Below, piece by piece: positions 8,801 to 16,535 of a stretch of DNA of 23,912 bases. The stretch is from contig NC_049985.1 of assembly GCF_000003815.2 (NCBI RefSeq), positions 22,158,613 through 22,182,524 of the forward strand, in the 5' to 3' direction. A program made the position numbers and the translations under genes. The notes beneath the pieces are model-generated. The model searched no databases, was not told where the DNA came from, and saw only the letters and a program-made list of their open reading frames with translations. The stretch is from Branchiostoma floridae (lineage: Eukaryota > Chordata > Leptocardii > Amphioxiformes > Branchiostomatidae). How positions within the stretch are numbered: the stretch's first letter is position 1; each line of letters opens with the position of its first letter.

Positions 8801-11201
8801 AATTGTTACAACAGCAATTCCAACGTCCAGATCAGGTCTTCAAATTTTCAACTGCGCCGCACTCAGCGTGTGCAGTGCATGTACGTTTGAAATATTCGAT
8901 GGAATCCTGTGTGATAAAAATTCGAAGCCAGTGTGATACGGCTTTTATCAACCAGTCCAGAATACCTGTATCAAACCTTATTGCAGCCCAGGTATGACAT
9001 AATCAAAAGACTGGTCCTGACTGGCAATCACAATCATTAAATCAACCAATGACAACATAGCAACAAGAGTCTGAAAACTCAAACCTGCTTGAAATATTTT
9101 GTTTTGTGATGGTGCGTATGGTGTGTTGTGGGGGTTGATATGGTTTGACGTTTGGCAAAATTATTCCATCATTGTTCTTAAGTTATATATCTACCTATGG
9201 TAAACAGTGAGATCCAAAACTACACCTTTCTGGTGTCCTCACCATTTCATTTTTATTTCCTATTGTTACACCTGCACCTGGCACATACATTGTATCTCAA
9301 TGTGTATATAATGGTTCACACCATACGGAGGTGACAGCGATGGTCAGTTGCTCTTTTTTGCTCCTTGGAAGATTTTGACCAGAATGCCCCAGCAATTCTA
9401 GAGCAAGCTGCTAGAGGGCCCAAACATACAACACTTCTTCCTTACACCACAAGCTATGTGCCACCAAAAATCAAGACCATAGCATATCCATGTCAAAAGA
9501 TACAAAAATCCAAGTTCTGTTGCAGTACCAAGGTCACACACCAGGGGATCCAAAATTGACTTTGACCTTCGTCTTCCAAACACCTACCCAAATACCAAAT
9601 ATCATTACAATCCATCAACAGGTTCTAAAGTTATGCTGACCACAAATATGTGGAAACACAAACAGACACACACACAGACACACCAAAAACTATACCTCCA
9701 TTTTTCATGGAGGCAAATCACACGTTCTGTTCTGGAGATATAGCACTGGAAACGACCCTTCCACACACTCCCATGCTACTGAAAACTCAAAACACATGTT
9801 ACAACTGCTAGCTGTCCCCAAGGAGGTTGAGACAGAGGGAATGAGGCCAGATCACTCCATATCAGGAAAAGGGGTGTAAATATTTTTTTAAAAACGAACC
9901 ACAAAACAACAGCAAACTTCTAATCTACTTAATAGCACAATAGGTCACACACTCTATCCCCATAGCAAAGGAAATCGCAATCCATCCAGAGGTTCTAGAG
10001 ATATCGGTCCGGAATCACAAAGATCCCTACCAGAAACAGTACATGCTTTTTTCAAGCATGTAATTGGTAGTCCAACCAATGAGAGAGTNNNNNNNNNNNN
10101 NNNNNNNNNNNNNNNNNNNNNNNNNNNNNNNNNNNNNNNNNNNNNNNNNNNNNNNNNNNNNNNNNNNNNNNNNNNNNNNNNNNNNNNNCCGGGGAACGGA
10201 GAAGGGAGAAAAAGAACAGAGCCAGCCGTGAAAAAAGAGGACCAGCGCCCCCGCCCCAAAAAAGTCCCTTCCGGAAGACTGCAAGGGAGTCTATCTAATA
10301 TCTTTGCAAAGATAAGTCGAGGTATTCATATTGTAAAGAAACGCAAGGCTTTGATTTCACAATTTCGTATTACATGTAATATAAGTGATGCAAGTGTTGA
10401 ATTTTACTTTCCCCAATCATACTTTGATTTTGTGTACTAGAATTACAATGTATCTAGTCTTTGAACTCACAGGTTCTTTTTTTACACTAGGGAGATCAAC
10501 TTTTCCTGCTGTATGTCCTGGCCCTGGTTGGAGCACTACTTGTCACCCTCAGCATGGTGAGTTAATGATGCACACATTCACAGTTGTGATCAAAGTGGTA
10601 TATTTTATACCAAGAGGGCTCGAGGCATACAGTGCAAAATATGAACTGGTCCCCTACACCCACATCAGACGTCATTGTGTCGCAGGTATGACAAATCAAG
10701 AAGCATGATTACCAACACTACTGTAAATGCAGAACTTACGGTCCGTGGTTTAATGTTCACGGTTTTCAGGGTGGCTGCTTCACCGTGAATTTAAAACTAC
10801 CACGAACATTTTTCCATGGCAGTAAGAGACTACAGAGCATGGTGCTACCACAAACTTAAAACTACCACGAAAAGTCCCTTTTCCCGCAAAATATGAACTG
10901 GTCCGGAACACTCACATTAAACGTTATTGTAGCCCAGGTATGACAAATCCAGAGGTATGATTACGAGCAACTACGTAGACTGCTGCTTTCCAAATTGAAC
11001 GTTTCTCAACTTCCTCCTGACACATTTTGTTCATCCCCCCCCCCCCCTCCCCAGGTGCATTTCCTGATGGCCCAGGCCGCCAACTTTGTCCACATCAGGG
11101 AGTCCCGCGAAGCTCTGAAGTACGAGGACACCAAGAAGAAGGAGGAACAGGAACTCAACATCATCATGAACTCACGACAAAACCTCGCTGGGAATTGGTA
11201 G
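5667..11201 (+). CDS. M6: Proteolipid protein / neuronal membrane glycoprotein M6-like (PLP/DM20/M6 family), N-terminal exon missing
   Basis: Five spliced exons (5667-5814, 6835-6994, 7662-7809, 10495-10556, 11055-11201) join in frame, with GT-AG junctions of phases 2, 0, 1 and 0, into about 220 residues. The product is a four-pass membrane protein. TM1 lies in exon 1 (WTLLATLLCL...), TM2 in exon 2 (WASVGLSAWMG...), TM3 in exon 3 (TIVITYLLFLLWLG...), and TM4 spans exons 4-5 (LFLLYVLALVGALLVTLSM | VHFLMAQAANF). A charged cytosolic tail (KYEDTKKKEEQEL) ends in NW. The R-F-P...LLATLLCLAG start, the GG-I-C block before TM3, and the HFLMAQAANF-HIR end match the invertebrate M6 pattern as I know it. 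The second extracellular loop is very short, as in invertebrate M6 and unlike vertebrate PLP. Family members act in neural membrane organisation and neurite growth; that role is inferred. The entry intron is phase 1, so an upstream exon supplying the start methionine is required and was not found. Confidence 0.85.
5900..6155. repeat. Interspersed repeat with 'gtcaaacctg' inverted ends
   Basis: Lies in the first visible intron of the M6-like gene. The segment 5987-6000 (ggtcaaacctgtac) is the inverse of 6136-6148 (gtgcaggtttgac), bounding about 160 bases. Internally 'gaccacct' and 'ccacctgg' words recur, with 'agtgaccacc...aaagaccacctggtcact' forming partial dyads. The pattern fits a non-autonomous dispersed repeat. 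No coding potential is visible. Confidence 0.45.
6414..6662. other. Unassigned open stretch in M6-like intron
   Basis: Both strands are open for 70-80 codons (6438-6650 plus; 6414-6662 minus) and the composition is more GC-rich than the surrounding intron. Neither translation has a recognised motif, hydrophobic segment or matching splice sites. It may be a fragment of an old mobile element. Not called as a gene. Confidence 0.2.
6835..6994 (+). CDS. M6: M6-like exon (TM2)
   Basis: Acceptor ...gtttgtag before 6835 and donor GTGAGT at 6995. The first base completes the Leu codon split by the previous intron. It then encodes 53 residues, VEIIKWASVG to GGICNGF. It holds the second membrane segment and a short cytosolic loop (NVTDVRSSRGYDSNVRGG) that links to TM3. 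Confidence 0.88.
7253..7500 (+). repeat. Diverged copy of the stem-ended intron repeat family
   Basis: Carries degraded forms of both stem arms seen at 8285-8366 ('gtatacagcacggttt' near 7258; 'gcagaacacactgtgttgta' near 7338). It has the shared body order ending 'cggtccagaacac...gtatgacataa' at about 7451-7501. It is the most diverged of the three long copies. Confidence 0.5.
7662..7809 (+). CDS. M6: M6-like exon (TM3 and short second extracellular loop)
   Basis: Acceptor ...ccttcccacag before 7662 and donor GTAAGT at 7810. Phase 0 in, phase 1 out. Its 49 residues start TIVITYLLFLLWLG and end GGCINLKQF. Only one cysteine (GGC) is seen in the loop after TM3, where vertebrate PLP has several paired cysteines. 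Confidence 0.87.
7876..8246. repeat. Interspersed repeat with cctacgc/gcgtagg ends and duplicated right end
   Basis: An inverted pair, attctcctacgc (about 7879) and gcgtaggaggat (8025-8036), bounds about 160 bases. A second copy of the right-end wording ('gccgctggggaccgggcgttaggaggat', 8214-8241) follows about 206 bases after the first ('gccgttggggatcgggcgtaggaggat', about 8010-8036). This suggests two adjacent or nested non-autonomous elements. No coding frame is seen. Confidence 0.4.
8270..8640 (+). repeat. Stem-ended intron repeat, unit 1
   Basis: Begins with 'ataaatatagaatac' and a perfect 21-base inverted pair (8285-8305 and 8346-8366, aatacaacacggtgtattccg). The stem extends inward through ggtaccagc/gctgggacc. 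The body ends '...ggtccggaacacccgtat...caggtatgacataa'. It is followed directly by a second unit 370 bases on. Confidence 0.65.
8641..9001 (+). repeat. Stem-ended intron repeat, unit 2 (tandem copy)
   Basis: Begins with the same 'ataaatatagaatacaacac...' as unit 1 at an offset of 370 bases. The body order is the same ('gccagaag..g', 'gaacaaaaa.tgtt.caacagcaa', 'ccaacgtcc.gatcaggt') and it ends 'cagcccaggtatgacataa'. The right stem arm is lost here, where a different sequence (tggataggattatttattaagg) stands. The long open frame over unit 1 is not preserved in unit 2. Confidence 0.6.
9360..9730. repeat. Interspersed repeat with CA-rich stretch and short terminal hairpin
   Basis: Contains 'gaccagaatgcc', 'agggcccaaacata', 'caaggtcacacacc', a (ac/ca)-rich stretch (about 9655-9685) and a hairpin cctccatttttcatggagg at 9695-9713. 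The wording 'caatccatc.a.aggttcta.ag.tat' recurs at 9979-10002, so part of it is duplicated nearby. Probably the 3' part of a non-autonomous element. Class not determined. Confidence 0.4.
10089..10188. other. Assembly gap (100 N)
   Basis: Exactly 100 N, inside the third visible intron of the M6-like gene. The round length suggests a placeholder of unknown true size. Confidence 0.95.
10495..10556 (+). CDS. M6: M6-like exon (start of TM4)
   Basis: Two AG acceptors lie four bases apart (10489-10490 and 10493-10494). Only the second keeps the frame: the G left by the previous exon plus AT makes Asp, giving ...LKQF-D-QLFLLYVLALVG. The donor is GTGAGT at 10557. The exon is 62 bases: two completing a codon plus 20 codons. 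Using the first AG would add four bases and shift the frame. Confidence 0.8.
10633..10973. repeat. Two ~88-bp direct copies flanking an inverted 'accgtgaa' repeat element
   Basis: 10633-10720 and 10886-10973 are direct copies at an offset of 253 bases (gcaaaatatgaactggtcc ... aggtatgacaaatc ... gtatgatta). They also match the 3' ends of the stem-ended repeats at 7500, 8640 and 9000. Between them, 10720-10880 holds an element with repeated 'ttaaaactaccacgaa' wording and the opposing dyad 'gttcacggtttt'/'accgtgaattta'. It lies in the last intron of the M6-like gene. Confidence 0.45.
11055..11201 (+). CDS. M6: M6-like last coding exon (end of TM4 and cytosolic tail)
   Basis: The acceptor follows a pyrimidine tract containing about 13 consecutive C (11035-11047) and ending ...ctccccag. 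It encodes 48 residues, VHFLMAQAANFVHIRE... to ...NLAGNW, then stops with TAG at 11199-11201. The tail is rich in Lys and Glu (KYEDTKKKEEQELN), as expected for a cytosolic C-terminus of invertebrate M6. Confidence 0.88.
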   Translation: MHFLMAQAANFVHIRESREALKYEDTKKKEEQELNIIMNSRQNLAGNW

Positions 11202-11706
11202 GACATACTGGAAACCCCTATCACAGCCCCAAGTTTGCTACAGTTAAAAAAAGATTGGAAATCACTTTTCGATTTCATCAGAAACTTTACAAAAAAGTAT
11301 TTCAGAATTCAAAGGCCTCTGTCTAAGAAATTTTCTTTTTTTTAAAAGAGTTTTGAATACTAAAATATCTGAGAAAAAAACTGCTTTTTGAGAAATAAGG
11401 AAAAAAGTGAGACTGAATATCAACAAAGAGAAGTAAAGGAGATTCGAAGAGTAAAATGTTCAAAACCCATAGAAAATAATCATTATCATTTATCATTTAT
11501 TTAAGAGTAGCTCTCCAAGTAATACTACAACATACGCTGGAACTATTCAGTATAATTGTTCCTTCCGAACAACAGTGAATAGATCAGGACTATTCAAAAC
11601 ATTTACCTCACAAATATTTAACTCTATTTAAGCCCTCTAGATAGAGAGTTGCAAAATCTTCCGCAGAAACTCTTGCAGTGTATTACCCATATCTCATTAT
11701 AATCTA

Positions 11707-11806
11707 NNNNNNNNNNNNNNNNNNNNNNNNNNNNNNNNNNNNNNNNNNNNNNNNNNNNNNNNNNNNNNNNNNNNNNNNNNNNNNNNNNNNNNNNNNNNNN
11801 NNNNNN
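11707..11806. other. Assembly gap (100 N)
   Basis: Exactly 100 N in the probable 3' UTR or intergenic region. True size unknown. Confidence 0.95.
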
Positions 11807-12629
11807 TGCTAGGTCTAATTAGGGCACAACTCGCTGTATGTGCAATTTGTACGTACGTTTTTTTTGGAGGCCACGATACAGGCTGTACAGGGCAGGCGTG
11901 TTGCCCGTACTGGCACGTACGGGGGGCGAATCCACAGCCCGATGGCACAGAAAGTTTTGCCTGCACGTAAAGTTCTAAGGCGTGTCTGCGTGCTCCCAAA
12001 TCCGTCGGATTCCCTACGAGTTCGTACGGAGGCGGTACTTACCACTTAGGGATCCAAAAGATTGCGAACGTTTTGTCACGTAGACAGCACGTATTTGCAT
12101 GTACGGCGGGTTGTGTCCTTAGCTTTACATGTGTATGTGGCTTACATTGAGCAATCCAAGACATAGATCTTACCTTTGATCAAGCAGGTCTTGATTGCTG
12201 TTGTTTCTTTAAATATTTCAACTGGCCTGGTGCCAATTTGTCAAGACGTTAGTTTGTATAATCAATTTGGAAGAACTACATTCTAATTACATATTAATGC
12301 ACAATTAAGTTTTACAACCTTGTTTGAAAATTTGTTTCATTTAACTCTATGATAATCTCTGCTTTTGTTGTAAAAGATTAATATTGGTACAATGAGTAAA
12401 AGATATTTAATGTTTCCAAATTATGATTATCGATAGTAATATGTGCATGCTGTGTTGTGTGTTGAATAATATAATTCCTATCATGAGTATGTCAATTATG
12501 TCATAACATGATTGTAGATCTTTAGAATACATAAAATATATCTAGTATACAAATAATCTAATAATTATAATAATTATTGACATAAGTAATACTATGAAAA
12601 TTTGTATGCCATTTGATGGAAAGTATATT

Positions 12630-12686
12630 TAGGATTATGTAACTTATCTAGGATTATGTGACTTATTTAGGACTATGTGACTTATC
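12630..12686. repeat. Three tandem 19-bp units
   Basis: Units taggattatgt(a/g)acttat(c/t), at 12630-12648, 12649-12667 and 12668-12686, differ at only a few positions. A short minisatellite in AT-rich DNA. Confidence 0.8.
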
Positions 12687-13276
12687 AGTGTTGCAGCTAG
12701 ATGGAGAGATATCTCAAAATATGAGTGTGAGTGAAAATACAGATATCTGATAGAGATATTAAATGTTTGTTTGACTTTCAAACCATCTGAGAATGTGTTG
12801 TGTTTTTTCCACATTGTCATTTTCATTTCAAAAGTAGCGAAAGTTGTTGGGCAGGGATCATCACATAGATAGTAAAATTCCTCATTTTGTATTTATGAGT
12901 ATACTGTTTGGTTTTCAATAATTATTAGAGACGCACTTCAAGTCAATCTGAATCTAAGTGTTTGGATCACAGAACAACATGTAGAGTAGCTATTAGTATT
13001 AAATGTTAATGTTTAAGTATGGAGTAGAAACTCATATTGTGTGTGTTGGTCTACAAATCACAACAAATAAGCACAATGGATTAAAGAAATCTGATCTTTT
13101 ATTTACACATTCTGATAAAATCTACTGTATTGTAAAAACATTTGAGAACTGTGTGGGTTTTGTGGTAGAATGATCAGAAAATTATGTATGCATAATGTTG
13201 TATTGGCAGATGTATTAACAAGTTGTAATGCATGTTGTGACTGTCTTTTTAGGTTACGATGCAACACATCAATAAG

Positions 13277-13282
13277 AATAAA
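13277..13282 (+). terminator. Candidate poly(A) signal for the M6-like gene
   Basis: AATAAA, the first I find downstream of the stop codon at 11201. It is about 110 bases before the mariner-like element. No cDNA evidence is available here. Confidence 0.35.
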
Positions 13283-13394
13283 GAGCCCAACTTTGATATG
13301 ACTTATGAAATTGTGTGATATGTCATTTTAAAAACTATCGAGCAGACCAAAATGAGACACACTATACAATGATGATATCACTAAACCTAATGTA

Positions 13395-14318
13395 CGAGGG
13401 TAAGTCAGAAAGTAATGCAAGTGGTTTCATAACAGACTCGTTTTTTAATCAATTGAGTTTAAATTTGACATAAAGGTAGAGATATATGTCCTCTTGAGAT
13501 TGAACGTTTTAAATTTGGTCTTTATCATTTTATGAGCAACTGAGTTGATTTCAAGATGAACACACCCTTGGTAGCTTGTCAGACTATCGATTCCTCTAAA
13601 TCTGACCAACTGAAAATCACTGTAGGAGGTTGAAATTATATATGTATGATGACAAATGTCTCTATAGGTTGCGTACCAATTTTCATTTCTAAACTCGTAA
13701 TGGTTCTTTATTTACAGCTGCTAGGATGCAGTAAGTTGCGTTATAGAGCGGTTGGATTTATACACGAATTCGTGAGTTGTTGGTTAAAAGACTACTTTTC
13801 CATTTACCAAAAGAAACGAAACTTTACACAGTTATTAACTGTTTAAAGACTAAAAAGTCTGCTAAGTTTAATTTCTCTTTGTTAATGAAAAAGTAGGCTA
13901 CAGAAAGTTTTAATCATAACACTGCAGATCTCATGACCCTGAAGACCGCGTATACCTCACTCTACACCAGCAACGAAAAAAGAAATACTGCTCGGATTTC
14001 AGTGTTGAAAATAAGCGTGTGGCTTATAGAGAAATGCAGCTTATTGCATGTGCTGGCTTAGTCTCCTACAATAAAAAAAATTGGTTTAGGGAAAGTCTTA
14101 ATTGTACGTTAATTGGACCCCACTTTTCATTTGACGAGATACCAAGGGTGTGGTCACCTTGAAAGCAGCTCAGTCACTCATAAAACAATGAGCAACAAAT
14201 TTAGATGTTTCAATCTCAAGAGGAGAGATGTCTTAACCTTTGTGCCAAATTTCAACTCATTCGATCAAAGAAAGACTCCGTTATGAAACCACTTGCATTA
14301 CTTTCTGACTCACCCTCG
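13395..14318. mobile_element. Mariner-like non-autonomous element with ~190-bp inverted ends
   Basis: Outer ends cgagggtaagtcagaaag (13395) and its inverse ...ctttctgactcaccctcg (to 14318) match nearly perfectly for about 38 bases. The similarity continues as a long imperfect inverted repeat of about 190 bases ('cctcttgagattgaa', 'ccacacccttggta' on both arms). TA dinucleotides at 13393-13394 and 14319-14320 are the expected target duplication of Tc1/mariner transposons. The interior of about 540 bases has only a 66-codon open frame with no transposase motif, so this is an internally deleted or MITE form. Confidence 0.75.
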
Positions 14319-14347
14319 TATACCTCCAAACTGAAAGGTAAGCTTGA

Positions 14348-14572
14348 AAAATGAGGTTTCTCTACAGAGCGGATTTCTGAGAAAGGTGGTATCAAATTAA
14401 ACCCAGATGTTCCAAGATGGGCAAAACGTAGCTCTTCCTGATTGGCTTAGATAGAATCGCCTGAGACTGAATCGCCTGATCAGCCCTCTTTCTCATCTGG
14501 AGCTCGTCGGACACAGACAGTGTTTAGTTTGTCTGTTCAGAAATACCAGCACTTTGTCACACAATTTGAGCC
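14348..14572 (+). repeat. Split direct repeat A1 (left terminus of retrotransposon)
   Basis: 225 bp matching 16283-16507 with one visible mismatch (ctacAgagc versus ctacGgagc). It forms the left end of the element. Its left boundary falls in a run of A, so it is uncertain by a base or so. It probably contains the start of the transcript leader, but no core promoter motif is obvious. Confidence 0.9.
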
Positions 14573-14608
14573 TTTGGTTTGTCTGTGCAGAAATCTGTTG
14601 TCACACAG

Positions 14609-15040
14609 CTTAACCGCGCGGACTTCTGTCCAGCTCCCCGAACTGGTTCCGCGAGGGCATCCGCCCTGCTCCTCGATTGCGCCTGGCGAGGCCATCCGTC
14701 CTACCCAGCGACCGCGTCTGGTGACGGCGGCCGGCGACCCGACCCGCCCAGGACTGCCCCTGAACGGACTGGTCACGAGTTCCTGCTCTTATACTGGACT
14801 ACTCACTGGGATTGCGCATTGCGTAAAGAACTGCTGATTCCACGACTTAACCACGAGGATTTCTGTCCAACTCCCGAGGCCATCCGTCCTGCTCTGCGAC
14901 CGAGCCTGGTGACCGCGACCGGCGATCCATCCCGCCCCGGACTACCCCTGTACCGACTGGACACGAGTTCCTGCTTCACACACTGAACTGCTTACTAGGA
15001 TTGGCTCCTTACGTACAGAACTGCTGCTTCCACGGTGAGC
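14609..15040. repeat. Two ~200-236-bp tandem copies in the SGNH leader
   Basis: The segment from 14609 (cttaaccgcgcggacttctg) recurs from 14845 (cttaaccacgaggatttctg). The ordered blocks 'ggccatccgtcct', 'cgaccg.g.ctggtgac', 'ggcga.cc..cccgcc' and 'cacgagttcctgct' occur in both copies. GC-rich compared with flanking DNA. The offset of 236 is not a multiple of three, so the copies do not share one reading frame. Regarded as untranslated leader between A1 and the SGNH start. Confidence 0.6.
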
Positions 15041-15086
15041 TACTGCACCATATACTGATTTTACACTGTACGTACTTTATACAACT

Positions 15087-15692
15087 ATGGATAGCTCTGA
15101 GTCGGACACACGTGTTGCCATCTCGGGACACTCTTTTGTTACCCGTTTAGAGAGTTTTGTGCGGCACCGAACGTGTACTGCCTCCGGCAGGGCTATTTCT
15201 CCTGATTTCTGGCTCTCAAACGTCAACATTACATTTTACGGTGTCCCGGGCTGTACTATCCCGAAATATTACTCTAGTGTGTTGCCCACCCTCCGGAGGG
15301 ATAGTCCACATATTGTATATGTAGAACTAGGTCACAATGACATCTGCAAGCGCTGCTTACCCCCGACCAAAATTGCATATGATTTGTTAAACCTGGCGAC
15401 CCACATTTATGACATCCCATCGGTTCACACAGTAATCTTAGCAGAGCCTATCTGGCGCCTAAAATCTCCCCGGAACATGCCCGATTTCCACTCTCGGCTC
15501 GAAGTGTTCCGAAAAACGTTTCGCTCTGAAGTGGACGCCCGTCCTTCGTATTACAGATGGTACCACGCAAAACTGTGGCAACAGAACCCAAACTATTTCG
15601 CGCCTGATGGCCTTCATTTGAGCGCGTTTGGAAATCTACAATACTTCAGAAGTGTTAGAGGTGCTCTAATCCCCCACTTACCACGCCCTTGA
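15087..15692 (+). CDS. SGNH-hydrolase-like protein of the retrotransposon
   Basis: A single intact 201-codon frame starting ATG at 15087 and ending TGA. All four SGNH blocks are present in order: ISGHSF with nucleophile Ser16 (block I, usually GDS), GVPG with Gly55 (block II), ELGHND with Asn84 (block III), and PDGLHLS with Asp174 and His177 (block V). The catalytic Ser, Asp and His plus the oxyanion-hole Gly and Asn are therefore present. The family includes esterases, lipases and acetylhydrolases; the substrate here is unknown. No signal peptide or membrane segment is seen, so it is probably cytosolic. It is the only ORF between A1 and B1 and reads toward the B1 poly(A) signal. SGNH-like ORFs are, to my knowledge, reported in some Ngaro and other retroelements. 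The role in transposition is unknown. Confidence 0.85.
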   Translation: MDSSESDTRVAISGHSFVTRLESFVRHRTCTASGRAISPDFWLSNVNITFYGVPGCTIPKYYSSVLPTLRRDSPHIVYVELGHNDICKRCLPPTKIAYDLLNLATHIYDIPSVHTVILAEPIWRLKSPRNMPDFHSRLEVFRKTFRSEVDARPSYYRWYHAKLWQQNPNYFAPDGLHLSAFGNLQYFRSVRGALIPHLPRP

Positions 15693-15948
15693 ACATATTC
15701 CTTTCTGTCTGCAGACCAATCTTATATCTAGTAAGACGCCTTGAACTTAATCATCCATGCAAGTAACAACCGTCAGCTCGTTTCTGTTTTGCGTTAGTAA
15801 ACAAATATGATTGATAAATAATTCTGTTATAAACAGCTAGAGTATCAGTTATTATTATTCCTCATTTCCGTTGTACGTTTTACTGTCCTGTCTTCCGCAT
15901 TTCGCTCCGAGTGGGCGATTTTCAGCTCACAGTTTAAGTGAGCCTATG
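15693..15948. other. 3' untranslated stretch between SGNH ORF and B1
   Basis: About 250 bases without a coding frame or recognised motif. It presumably forms part of the SGNH transcript 3' UTR. Confidence 0.5.
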
Positions 15949-16286
15949 GTGGTTTTGCTCGAACGATTTGTAATCAGCAAAAATCATATTTCGATATAGC
16001 GTAACTTACATTGCTTACTTTATGTTCAAGTTCATTGCCATGGTTCAAGTTCAAGCTCATGTCTATGGTCAAGTTCAAGTTATTGTTTATGGTCAAGTTC
16101 ATGGGCAAGTACATGGCCAGAAGTAGTACATCTTAGTCAAGTTTTGTGTTATGTGCTATTTCCGCTAATTATTAATAATAAATCAGTTGTGTTCCTGCCA
16201 AACATACTTCTCGGTTGCTTTCTTGACTATGTGTTTTACAAAGAAACTCGCGTAGTATAAAACTGTTTTTGGCATGCATGACAAAA
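15949..16286 (+). repeat. Split direct repeat B1
   Basis: 338 bp matching 22483-22820 with one visible mismatch (ctttCttgac versus ctttGttgac). It ends ...ggcatgcatgacaaaa, where it runs into A2. It contains AATAAA at 16177-16182 and four 'caagttca' copies between about 16023 and 16110. Confidence 0.92.
16177..16182 (+). terminator. Candidate poly(A) signal in B1
   Basis: AATAAA located 485 bases after the SGNH stop codon. The same signal recurs in B2 at 22711-22716. It could end the SGNH transcript. Confidence 0.45.
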
Positions 16287-16507
16287 TGAGGTTTCTCTAC
16301 GGAGCGGATTTCTGAGAAAGGTGGTATCAAATTAAACCCAGATGTTCCAAGATGGGCAAAACGTAGCTCTTCCTGATTGGCTTAGATAGAATCGCCTGAG
16401 ACTGAATCGCCTGATCAGCCCTCTTTCTCATCTGGAGCTCGTCGGACACAGACAGTGTTTAGTTTGTCTGTTCAGAAATACCAGCACTTTGTCACACAAT
16501 TTGAGCC
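16283..16507 (+). repeat. Split direct repeat A2, joined to B1
   Basis: 225 bp copy of A1. It shares the four A bases at 16283-16286 with the end of B1, so there is no spacer between B1 and A2. This internal B-A junction is the diagnostic structure of split direct repeats. Confidence 0.92.
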
Positions 16508-16535
16508 CGCCCACCACTCCCAACTAACGGGCTTG

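Larger units (their letters stand above)
11202..13300 (+). other. Probable 3' untranslated region of the M6-like gene
   Basis: About 2.1 kb of AT-rich sequence after the stop codon without a credible coding exon on either strand. The first AATAAA I find after the stop is at 13277-13282. The stretch includes a 100-N gap (11707-11806) and, just after it, a GC-richer patch with several 'cgtacg/tacgt' words (11807-12110) that looks like a repeat insertion. It may instead be partly intergenic or the 3' end of the convergent minus-strand gene. Confidence 0.35.

Noticed and set aside
14520-14986. Protein-coding genes upstream of SGNH (open frames 105-135 codons)
   Set aside because: They arise from a GC-rich tandem duplication whose copies are in different frames, and neither has a clear ATG start or known motif.
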